From: Chara braunii
Taxonomy: Eukaryota > Streptophyta > Charophyceae > Charales > Characeae
Assembly (NCBI GenBank): GCA_003427395.1
Contig: BFEA01000132.1
Location: 1,226,370-1,262,898, forward strand
DNA length: 36,529 nucleotides
Reading direction: 5' to 3'
Below the pieces are notes generated by a model. That model did no database searches, was not told the origin of the DNA, and worked only from the letters and a program-made list of their open reading frames with translations. The position numbers were made by a program, and so were the translations under genes. Positions 28,309 to 36,529 of the stretch are shown piece by piece. Within the stretch, counting starts at the first letter, position 1; every line of letters starts with the position of its first letter.

Positions 28309-28557
28309 AGTTGCGAGGGAAGGTAGAAGAAGTAGTGGAGGGAGTGATGGACAGAGAAAGAAAGAGTAGAAATGAGACAGTCGAAGGGGAAAGATAGCAC
28401 AATAAGACCGAGACACTCAAAGGGTTGGCAGAAGAGGGATGGAGGAAGGGGAGATATATGCGGGACACTGTTTCATGTACATCCAACCAAGCAATCCAAA
28501 CGTGATTCATAAAGTACATCATGGAGAACTCCTGTATGCTATTGCCAGGTTAAACAT

Positions 28558-28560
<3 letters not shown>

Positions 28561-28602
<42 letters not shown>
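28561..28602 (+). repeat. (GA)n microsatellite
   Basis: About 20 pure GA units in the kinase intron. Confidence 0.95.
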
Positions 28603-28605
<3 letters not shown>

Positions 28606-29646
28606 ACCTTGGCAGCCCTAGCATCGCTAGAAGATGTCTGAATCGCCCAACATGAAGCTTGCATCAGCCATGCCAAATATGTTTCCACCAGCGCCGATTA
28701 CTGATCATCTTCAGGGGCGACCACGAGGGGGCAAGAGGACAAGTATTGTCCGGAGACAGCGGTATAAATAGGAAACCGCCATGCTCTCCACCACGTCCAC
28801 AGTAAGCACAAGAAGAAGGCAAAGGTACCTAGCTTCGGCATCAACCCAGGAGCAATGACCTGCAGGCATAAGATTGTCATTGTCATCACCGTAGTACTCC
28901 CCGTGATGCTCGCTTGATTAAACATGGTGTGACTGACTACAGCACGGTCATTAAGCACTGTCATGTGCCGTACCACTTTCTGCATGGAGGTATCACTCAA
29001 CGATCTTCGTCGTGGTTCTCTGTGTCAGGGTCCTGGAGACATCAAGTTCTCCAGGCTGCTTTCTGGGATGATGTCACACAATGAACGCTCTGGCGTTTAG
29101 GTTAGGGATAAGAGTTATCGTACTTTACGGAGGTGATTATTGGATTTCCCGCTGTGTCTTGCCCCTTTTTTTCTGCGCATGCATAGGTCTCATTTCCCTG
29201 TCTGAGCATTTGTTTTATAAACGATGTCTTTCATGCGTTTTGTGTCTGTGTAAAATCCATAATGATACGAATTGCGATAAGACTTAGGGCTGTAAGCCCT
29301 TAGGGGTCTCCGTCTAGGAAAGGTCCAGGGGACCTAGTGTGGTCACTCTGAGCTTCGAGTAGCTGACCTGCGCCTGATACCCTGCCTCTACAACAACCTG
29401 GGTGTTTCAACAAAAAAAAGAAAAACAAGAAAAAGCAGGCCGCTAACCACTCTCTGATTGCTATTTTTAGTATTTTCTTATTTCTCTACCTTGTGATGTA
29501 TCTGCTGCATGTCTGTGAAACAGTAATGTGTGTCTGGGGCGCAGAGAATCAACCTTTTTCTCCATGAGGAGAAAGAATTGTGTAGGCTGCATTTAGCATT
29601 TCATTTCTGTCATTCAGTATGTACTATGTTTTAATGATCTGCGCAG

Positions 29647-29804
29647 GGTATTTGGATCCGGAGTACTTGTCGAATGACCAGAAGAACGAGCTGGACAAGA
29701 AGAGCGATGTATTCAGCTTTGGGGTTGTAATTTTGGAGACAGTCACCGGAAGGCCACCGATTGACACGTTTGGTGGCCACGAACCAATGACAATTGCACA
29801 TTGG
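29647..29804 (+). CDS. receptor-like kinase exon with APE-type and subdomain IX motifs
   Basis: The exon lies between GCGCAG and the donor GTGAGT (29805-29810). It reads GYLDPEYLSNDQ, then KKSDVFSFGVVILETVTGRP and GHEPMTIAHW. GYLDPEY is the plant receptor-kinase version of the APE region, and the SDVFSFGV Asp stabilises the catalytic loop. Joined to the exon 27323-27509, the split codon is G|GG (Gly) and gives a continuous kinase activation segment. The last exon (subdomain XI) is not found; a PLE tip follows within 62 bp of the donor, so the next intron is invaded or the gene is broken. Confidence 0.8.
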
Positions 29805-29972
29805 GTGAGTGAAATTCTGTTCCTCGTTCAACGGTTACATAGAAATGACCATTCACCTTGCTCGCGATCAACTTCATCAACGTGGCGGGCCTTGTACGTG
29901 ACACGGTGACGGGGGAGTTAAAAGAAGAATGAGAAAAATGAATGGTTTCAATGTGCCCCTTGTGTTGGTCTT

Positions 29973-30012
<40 letters not shown>

Positions 30013-30307
30013 GGAAAATTTGTCTGGCGCCCCTGTAATTTGCGTTATTTCCTGTCATGCCCCTCCGACGGCCGATTTACCCTGTTGCGCCCCTGGGCCA
30101 AAAAATATTTTCTGCAGGCCCTTGTCGGTAGCGACCACAACTTTCCAGGACGCCCTCCTTGGACTGAGGGTCGGGCCCTGTGCCATATGGCCTCATGCCG
30201 GGCAGCCATCTTTCTGCAATGCCCCCGCAGCCGTGAGGCACCACAAATTCGCATTTCCATCGGGCCCTGTGACATATCGTCCGCTTCCCTGCAAGTGTGT
30301 GTGTGTG

Positions 30308-30345
30308 CTGTCTCTTATACACATCTAGATGTGTATAAGAGACAG
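30308..30345. other. Nextera/Tn5 mosaic-end junction adapter (assembly artefact)
   Basis: CTGTCTCTTATACACATCT is immediately followed by its reverse complement AGATGTGTATAAGAGACAG. This is the known circularisation junction of Nextera mate-pair libraries, not genomic sequence. Frames across it give the familiar contaminant peptide SYTHLDVYKRQ. DNA on the two sides need not be adjacent in the genome. Confidence 0.97.
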
Positions 30346-30346
30346 C

Positions 30347-30387
30347 TGCGCGCCTATGGCTGGTTGGTGGACTGTACAACGTTTCAG

Positions 30388-30434
<47 letters not shown>

Positions 30435-30580
30435 TCGCGGTTGGTTTATCAAAGTTCCGAAGCGTATGGTCATGATGGTCGTGTCTAAAATGACAGTCAT
30501 TATAGTTGCATTTTGGGCAACTGTCATTGTACACATGGCCATCATGACCGTACGTTTCGGAACTTTGATAAACGTACTGC

Positions 30581-30617
<37 letters not shown>

Positions 30618-30657
30618 CTGGAACGTTGTACAGTCCACCAACCAGCCATAGGCGCGC
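30347..30657. repeat. foldback (hairpin) sequence of about 310 bp
   Basis: The left arm (CGCGCCTATGGCTGGTTGGT, GGACTGTACAACGTTTCAG, a (CT)n tract, GTTTATCAAAGTTCCGAAGC, GGTCATGATGG) pairs with the right arm (CCATCATGACCG, GTTTCGGAACTTTGATAAAC, a (GA)n tract, GGAACGTTGTACAGTCCACC). The arms differ at several positions, so this is not a simple mirrored read. It directly abuts the adapter. Confidence 0.85.
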
Positions 30658-31247
30658 CGCGCCATCACAACACCCCTCTCCTCCTTCATCATCTTCTTCC
30701 ATAGATCGTAACCTTCGGATGAGACGAGATACTGACTTGCAAGAGCCAACGCCCGCCCCATGATTTTCGTCCCAGACTTCTTCTTTCCCGCCTTCGCATT
30801 CATCGAGGTCGCGGTCGTTGACTCAGACTGTCCATCACTAACATCCTTTCGTTTGTCGGAAGAGGGAGCCGCCCCTGTATCTGGGAAAGCAGTAGAAGAT
30901 GTGGCAGTTGTGGACGACTTGGCAGCAGATGCCCTCTTGGCAGCAGATGCCGTGACAGCAGCTGATGAGGCAGCAGACGATGACATAGCAGCAAATGACT
31001 TGGTAGCAAATGGATTGGCAGCAGATGATGTGGCATAAGACGACGTGGCAGCAGATGATGTAGCAGCAAATGGCGTAGTAGCAAATGGCTTGGTAGCAAA
31101 TGGACTGCCAGCAGATGACATAGCAGAAGATGACGTGGCGGCAGATGACATAGCAGCAAATGGCTTGGCAGCAAATGGTACCGGTAGGGGCATCTCGAAA
31201 ATTTTCCTGCTTGCTTTTAACGGCCATCCGGTAGGGGCATCCCGCAA
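30384..31247 (-). CDS. Ala/Ser-rich open frame in the TIR element
   Basis: A 287-codon frame starts MRDAPTGWPLKASRKIFEMP, has a long AATSSAATSS-type region, a basic patch KAGKKKSGTKIMGRALALA and YDLWKKMMKEERGVV. It then runs through the foldback arm and GA tract, which is certainly not protein. The first about 190 codons could be a real fragment. I recognise no transposase domain. The MRDAPTGWPLK end lies in sequence repeated near the right TIR. Confidence 0.3.
30915..31185 (+). repeat. 15-bp minisatellite (GCAGCAGATGATGTG / GCAAATGGCTTGGTA)
   Basis: Imperfect 15-bp units alternate between GCAGCAGATGACRTR and GCAGCAAATGGYNTR. They make up the Ala/Ser-rich part of the minus-strand frame. About 18 units are seen. 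Confidence 0.8.
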
Positions 31248-31488
31248 ATTAGGGACCGGTACCAGTAGGGGCGTAATGAAAAGATTTGAGGCCCAAACGA
31301 CACGGGGGTCTTATGGAAAATTTGAACCCTGCTCAGAGGGGCGCGACGGGGTAAATCGGCCGTTGGAGGGGCGCGACGCGAAATAACGCAAATTACAGGG
31401 GCGCCAGACAAATTTTCCCAATTTTTTTTTACCGTTTGTTTCGCACTCGAACTGCTCTCTTTTTTAGTTCATAGATATGTGACAATGT

Positions 31489-32075
31489 ATGCCATGATGT
31501 AGCTGGTTATCGTTTCCTAATGATGAGGATTGCATTTATCACTGTGGTGCATTTCCCATCAACCAGTACAAACCCCCGATCAGTGGCTGGCAGTGGGTGC
31601 AGCTGCTGCAGGCAGACTCGATTCAGAACTTTTAGTCCTCTCTCTTCTTTCCTCTCTCCTGTTTAACAAAGCGTCCAAGCCCCTCAAATCTGAAGCAGCC
31701 CCACAGCTGTCACTCTATGGCAATTGCCAAACGCGAACTCTCACATTTTGGTGATGATGATCAGATGATCAATAAACTGCAAAAAGTGAAAAGGTGATAA
31801 GCAACTGGACTGTTGCCGCCCAGAATAGAAGGGGTGGAGTGTGTTGGGTTTTTGGGGGGGAGGGGTGGGGAGGGGGGGAGAGAAAGAAACAAGAACATCC
31901 AGCATTGTGTGTATGAGTTTTTCAAATTTATCTGCAGTGTGTTTGTCACATGCCTATCAGCAGATATACGCATGGTGCGGACCCAAGAAGCACATAATAT
32001 AACGCAGTGGAAGTCCGAGATAAACTGATCTGACTCATGGCAACTAGGGAGCAAAAAATGCACTCGTCATCCTCA
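31489..32075. other. no gene recognised
   Basis: Contains a G-rich stretch (31850-31880) and no supported coding sequence. Confidence 0.45.
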
Positions 32076-32944
32076 ACGTCAGCACCCACATGCCATGCCA
32101 CGTAGGCGGCACTCCCAATGCCACGTCAGCAGTTTTCTCACTCTCTATGTCTCTCTCTCTCTCTCTCTGGCCGATCGTCCAGCACCACGTCAGCGCCTCA
32201 GCCAATGATGCTCTCGCCGGTCACTGATCGCCACCTCAGCAACAATGCACCACGTCAGCAATGTCGCCGGTCTTCTTCTTCAAGTCCACGTCATCACCTT
32301 CAATAGGTAGGTGTGCACGTGCATCGGTACAATGTCTAGACTCGCGATAAAAACTGCGCGCATTTATAAACGGGATATAGTCCATGCGTGGCAACCCCCT
32401 TGCTTACCATAGCACGTCATGGCGTGCATCAGCAGATCGCGACGAAGGAGGTATAGCTCTGATAGACTGATACCAAATTGTAATGAACCCAGTCTGGAAG
32501 GAAACTCGTCGATGTCGAAATACAAGATATCTCAGCGCTTGTCACTGTCTCCGATAATCATGAAATGTGATCTGAAGTACAATGTCTCGAAACCAGAGGA
32601 CGAACCTGATAGTAGGGAGATAAGACTTAAGAGGGTGGAGGAGAAAGTATCCATCAATGTCATCGTAGATAGATCTCCCTCGTAACCCACTCCACCTTCG
32701 GGCATCTCCCCTCTTCCACGTCAGCAAACAGTATCCCAGAGACGAGCCTGACAGATCCGATCACAGCATAGTGCCACGTAGGCACAGATCTCGCATGAAG
32801 ACGTCACAGCAGCGCGCACTGTCGACAGCCTCAATCAGGTAAGCTTCCCTTTCTCTCTCTCACAACCAATTTCACAGCCCTGATCACCCTCCTCGTTGAT
32901 ACCCCAATCTTCGTCGAAGACAGTGTGGCACGTGCCACGTCAGC
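32076..32944 (+). promoter_or_regulatory. cluster of CCACGTCAGC-type motifs
   Basis: CCACGTCAGC occurs at 32121, 32185, 32250, 32716 and 32935. Relatives are at about 32077 (AACGTCAGCA), 32286 (CCACGTCATC) and CCACGTAGGC near 32094 and 32773. CCACGTCA is the core bound by plant bZIP factors of the unfolded-protein response, and ACGTCA by TGA-type bZIPs. The repeats may equally be a dispersed repeat unit. No adjacent gene is recognised, so a promoter role is only a possibility. Confidence 0.35.
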
Positions 32945-33029
32945 AATCAAGTCTCCAGCTGGCACAAGAGCAGAGAGGCGCCAGCAAGCAATGCAGCAGT
33001 CTCGCGTCGTCGTCACACACAATGCCAGC

Positions 33030-33115
33030 GTCAAGCCAACGTCTAGCCAGCGTTCAGCCAGTGTCGTGCCAGTGTCCAGCCAGCGCCGTGCCAGCGTCGA
33101 GCAGCAAGTGCACAA
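33030..33115 (+). repeat. minisatellite of GCCAGCGTC type
   Basis: Imperfect 10- to 12-bp units (GCCAACGTCTA, GCCAGCGTTCA, GCCAGTGTCGT, GCCAGTGTCCA, GCCAGCGCCGT, GCCAGCGTCGA). They lie within a 138-codon frame that has no recognisable domain. Confidence 0.75.
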
Positions 33116-35105
33116 CTGTATGTCGATGACAGGGGCTGGGTCAATAAGTAGTGTAGTCACAAGTTCACCAGCCTCTGGTCTTGCAGATGCGAGGGCTCAG
33201 ATTGACTTCCAGTCGATGGCCTGGATCTCATACAGTTGCAGACTTCCACTTGGACCAGATTCTAACTGGATACCTGCGTTCAGCCAATGTGTGTGTCTGA
33301 TTGGCGGCCTGGACTGGGTCCGTGCAGACTTTGACTCCTGAGCCTCAATATTCCGAGTTACAGTCGGCTTTAGTCAACTGTCGGGCGCAGGGCCTCTGAA
33401 GCCTCGTTTTGGGTGCCTTGTTTGGTACAGTCTGGCGCAGGGCCTTGCTGTGGACTTGCTGTGGCCTGTGGCTGGCCCCTGTCCGACGACATTAGCATAT
33501 TTGAGCGGGGTATTGCATTTAGGGAAAGTCGATGAAATTTAGGTCTTTGTAGCTGGTAGGTCTACGTGATGAGGTAGTGGAACGGGTAGATTGTTACAGC
33601 CTGTTGCACTCCCGACAGCCATGGATGAATCTTCGTGTTCTTTTGCCCGCACGCGAAAGGAAAAGGGGAAAAAAAAAATGCTTTCTGTACTGCAATGATG
33701 TCGGGCAGGGTAGTCTAGGAGGCCGTGCTCACAGTCTTTCTCTACAGAATGCATCTTACAGCAAACATGGTCACATTCTATTTTTCTTTTTTCTTCTTTG
33801 AAGTTTTTTCTTTTTTTTTTTAAGAAATAGTATGCTTTATTATATATGGAGCAAAAGGAAACATGGTCACATTCTGAAAGTTGTTGTTTTCTTTTTTTGC
33901 TTTCTCGTGTGTTTGTTACGAGTCCCCTGCCAACGAGGAAGGGAGGAATCCGTGATCTTCTCAAGCTGTGTTTCCTCAGAGGATTGCAACCCGGATCACA
34001 CTGGCACTTAGACGAATGTATCCAGCCAAGTCAGAGGAGAAGAAAAATGAAGGGAAAGAACTGGCAAAGGTGAAGGAAGAGCCAGTAAGGGAAGAAGATA
34101 GAGGAAAGACACTGATGTAGGAAGAAGCAAGCGGGATGAGTAAAAGAAATCCCTGCCTGGAGAAGAGAGGGAATTTACGTAAGAGGAGAGAAATGTGAGG
34201 CTCAAGGCCTCGATCTGCCCTACTGGGCCCTATTTTCTGTACAGTCGGCCGCCCTAAGTGAAGGCAGGCTCGACCCAGGGCCTACAGGCCTATTTTGGTG
34301 TCGCCACGCAACTGGGTACATTCAGTCAGTTGCGCAATGCCAGTTGGTTGAGAACGCCCAAGCCCAGGCTGCCTCTTTTTGGATGTAACCGAGGCAGGCC
34401 CTGGGCCAGATTCGCATCATGGACCGAACACAGGCCGCGGGCAGTTGAACACGGGCAACCACCACAGGCCCAGAGTCTGATTCGTTTGGACTGGGGCTCA
34501 GCCTCCCTGGGCCTACCGGAAGCTTCTGGGTAGGGGCCCAGCGCAGCAGGCTGCACGCAAGGCAGGCAGGCCACTTCCATTTAGGAAAGGGCCTGCCCAC
34601 ACATTCGTCATTCGGGCACTGGCTGCATGCTGCGTAAGCGCTGCTGTGCTAACGCTGGCCAGCGCTCATGCGCTCACGGGTGAGCAGGATGAGCAGGCAG
34701 CCATAGCCGAGCTGCGCTGCTGTTAGCTGGATGGGGCGCATGGTGGTCCTTGGGTGCATGTGGCATCTGTGAGTTGGGGATCGAGGTTATGAGTGAGGAG
34801 AGAGACATACCCGGTGCTTGAACGGCATTGGCCGAGATCTGCTCGTACTTCGGGGAGTTGTTGACGTCATCAGCGGCATTGTAGATAGACTAGATAGGAT
34901 CTGCCATTTGTAGTTTGGGCGCAGAGCGCCAGATAGGATATCGACATTGGTTCTTTGTTGATGATGATGAGACTATTCAAACATTGTCACATATGAGCTT
35001 TTGCTGTGCTCTTATCTGGTGGGACTCGTGATGCAATTCTGCTTTTGGTTTGAGGTCACGACTATCTGGTCTCATGTGTATGATGCTGCTTGGTTTTTGA
35101 AGTTC
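33116..35105. other. no gene recognised
   Basis: Open frames up to about 140 codons overlap on both strands without motifs. 34200-34720 is rich in GGCC/GGGCCC words and CAGG repeats. The A- and T-rich tract at 33780-33850 is simple sequence. Confidence 0.4.
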
Positions 35106-35802
35106 CCTATCGCTCAATTTCCTTGCAGAAAGGGGATGGAGGGCAGAGTGAAGGTAGAGCTGACACGACACTTGATGGATGCTGCTTACGGGCCTGAACC
35201 GCGAGGTGAGGTAGAAGAGAGGATGGCGGAGGATAGCAGTTAGGCTGATGATCATACCAATGATCTGACGGAGAAATTGCAACAGGCTTGGAAGGGGAGG
35301 GAAGAATGGAGCAGCAGTAGAAAAGATGGCTGAGGTTAAAGCGTTGTGTGCCATCCTTAGAACGAAAATCGCAGTGGTAGAGATGGTAGGAGATGCTGCC
35401 ATAGGCACCATATCCTTGGACAATGCAGGAGAGCAGAAAGCATTGACGCCCTGCGCGCAGAAGTCTGCAAGCTGCATAAGTAGCAGAGGAGGGAGACCTC
35501 AAGACTGTTTGAAGGCCTAGGCAAGCGGCTTGCTGGTTCGCTTGTAGAAAAGCGGTTCGAACGGTTCACCGGTTCCACCGTATGCTAAGTCTTTAGAAAG
35601 GTTGATGAAGGCCAACGAGGCCTTCGTGGAAGTGGAGGAGGAGGTAGAGGAGGTGGAGATGGAGATGGCAATGTTGGAGCAAAGGGGAGAGGACCCACTG
35701 GCAGAGGAGAAGACAGGCAACAGGGATTCACTGGACAGAATGACATTGAAGCTCCCCTTTATGTATCATCATGGGAGAAAGAATGAAGACCTGCTTGGTT
35801 AG
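35106..35802 (+). pseudogene. decayed coiled-coil coding region
   Basis: Short frames in succession suggest one broken protein: KGMEGRVKVELTRHLMDAAY then stop; NDLTEKLQQAWKGREEW; RAEVCKLHK; and YAKSLERLMKANEAFVEVEE, EVEEVEMEMAMLEQRGEDPL, TGNRDSLDRMTLKLP. Heptad-like Leu/Val and strong Glu content indicate a coiled coil. Such sequences occur in gag-like retroelement proteins and in host proteins; I cannot decide between them. Confidence 0.3.
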
Positions 35803-36005
35803 GATCCCACAGCCTGAACCTTCATGTACGTGCAGATGCTTGAGGAGGAGGATAAGATTGTGGCCGTTAGTATGGCGATGATGCGGGACATGCTAACTTG
35901 GCTATGATCACAGGCACAGGTGGCCGGGTCGAGAGCTGTTTCATAGCCTACTCCCTAAACACCTATTTTGAGGACTTTACGAGGGCGCTTAAGGAACGAT
36001 TTGCC

Positions 36006-36121
36006 AGGTCCCCAACCATGACGTTACAAACAGGTCCCCCCCAACCATGACGTCACAAGTTGGCTGGGGCGATGTACTGGTGGCTGACAGCTACAAACAG
36101 GTCCCCAACCATGACGTCACA
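36006..36121 (+). repeat. three repeats of AGGTCCCCAACCATGACGTC
   Basis: AGGTCCCCAACCATGACGTT begins at 36006. Second and third units, with TGACGTCACAA, lie at 36032-36058 and 36099-36121. Units two and three carry the palindrome TGACGTCA, a consensus binding site of CREB/TGA-type bZIP factors. No gene is recognised beside them. Confidence 0.75.
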
Positions 36122-36470
36122 AATTCCCAGGTCCTCCATCACTTTGCCCCGGCCCTCCTGACGCAATTAGGAACAATTTAGCCGTAGAGGCTACACAGAA
36201 GAGATGAGCTTTGTTCTCCTGGAGTTGCCATCTGACCCAACCCACGCAATTTTTTTCTGGCACAGCCAACACTCGCCCGAAAAACAAAGTTTGCCCCAAG
36301 GTGACCCAGTCGCCGAAGTATTTTCCCAAATTTCGCTGCCGCACCCGGTCCATCCGCCACCTTGAAAAAGATCTTCACCCCAACCCACCTGCACCCACGA
36401 GAACATCCGCACCATAACATGGCACTACAACATCACGAGACAAAACAAGGTGATGAGCGGGACATGACAT

Positions 36471-36485
36471 GGAGAGAGAGAGACA

Positions 36486-36529
<44 letters not shown>
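36471..36529. repeat. (GA)n(CA)n microsatellite at the window end
   Basis: A GA tract passes into a CA tract of more than 20 units and continues to the last base. Confidence 0.95.

Larger units (their letters stand above)
27510..29646 (+). other. intron of the receptor-like kinase (about 2.1 kb)
   Basis: It is bounded by AAG|GTAAGC at 27510 and GCGCAG|GG at 29646. It contains a run of 56 G (28252-28307) and a (GA)n tract (28561-28602). I see no gene on either strand; the frames rich in proline or glycine come from the homopolymer. Splice sites are inferred from motif and phase. Confidence 0.65.
30010..31421. mobile_element. 1.4-kb terminal-inverted-repeat transposon, non-autonomous
   Basis: The first about 41 bp (TTGGGAAAATTTGTCTGGCG, CCCCTGTAATTTGCGTTATT) are an exact inverse of the last 41. 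Similarity continues with mismatches to about 88 bp. Nine T flank both ends, compatible with a 9-bp target duplication as in Mutator-like elements, but not informative in a T tract. The interior has repeated GGGGC/GCCCC words, a foldback sequence and an Ala-rich open frame, but no transposase. The adapter at 30308-30345 means the interior order may be wrong. Confidence 0.75.
29866..31488 (+). mobile_element. PLE 3' tip interrupted by a TIR element
   Basis: The left part (29866-30009) reads ACTTCATCAACGTGGCGGGC, CTTGTACGTGA, AATGAGAAAAATGAATGGTT and a poly-T tract. The right part (31431-31488) continues with ACCGTTTGTTTCGC and TAGTTCATAGATATGTGACA. Compared with 19425-19597, the two parts are one PLE tip with an insertion in its poly-T tract. 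It lies in the intron after the last recognised kinase exon. Confidence 0.8.

Noticed and set aside
28204-28522. Minus-strand frames with long poly-Pro.
   Set aside because: They exist only because of the 56-G tract and lie inside the kinase intron.
30384-30660. Arg-Glu and Leu-Ser repeat peptides near the foldback.
   Set aside because: These are translations of GA/CT microsatellites.
32925-33341. 138-codon plus-strand frame.
   Set aside because: Its middle is a minisatellite, it has no domain, and the opposite strand has an overlapping frame of similar length.

Overview
This window looks like repeat-dense nuclear DNA from a member of the green plant lineage. The only recognisable host gene is a plant-type receptor-like kinase, present as two spliced exons. 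The mobile DNA is dominated by a Penelope-like retroelement (PLE) whose GIY-YIG nuclease lies N-terminal to the reverse transcriptase (RT), an arrangement reported for green algae, protists and some animals. A charophyte alga such as Chara would fit, but that is inference. There is no prokaryotic operon, no rRNA and no CRISPR array.

Layout. 1-2240: short repeats, one PLE 3' tip and two tRNA-like half SINEs. 2241-5769: PLE copy A on the minus strand, joined head-on at 5770 to an inverted PLE 3' tip. 5851-8579: copy D (plus), the only copy that keeps the 5' half with the GIY-YIG domain. 8586-8755: another 3' tip. 8799-10040 and 18194-19597: copy B (plus), split by an 8.15-kb insertion (10041-18193). 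That insertion carries a SINE, tandem duplications and a 1.65-kb array of about 25 hairpins sharing the loop ATAAGTT. 19598-23961: copy C (plus), joined head-to-tail to copy B and ending in an assembly gap (23962-24197). 24198-26700: simple repeats, a perfect-TIR MITE and a U2-snRNA-like sequence. 26759-29804: two decayed kinase exon fragments followed by two intact-looking kinase exons around a 2.1-kb intron. 29866-31488: a PLE 3' tip interrupted by a 1.4-kb terminal-inverted-repeat element, which itself contains an unremoved Nextera junction adapter. 31489-36529: mostly non-coding, with clusters of ACGTCA-type motifs, minisatellites and a decayed coiled-coil coding stretch.

Main result. Overlaying copies A, B, C and D gives one element: QGILGRF repeats, GIY-YIG nuclease, RT (motif A DFTTMYTNLP; GIPMGTN; motif C L(I/V)DD, resembling telomerase), thumb, a long Ser/Thr/Pro/Ala-rich linker, a Josephin-like (ataxin-3-type) cysteine protease domain and two consecutive RING-like zinc-binding domains. 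In copy A the candidate Cys/His/Asn triad keeps Josephin-like spacing (His to Asn exactly 15). A retroelement polyprotein ending in a putative deubiquitinase plus a putative E3-like module would be a ubiquitin-manipulating retrotransposon. I know of no description of one. All copies here are broken by frameshifts, stops or insertions.

The second notable signal is the hairpin array. Stems change in a compensatory way while the 7-nt loop stays fixed, which points to selection on folded RNA or on cruciform DNA.
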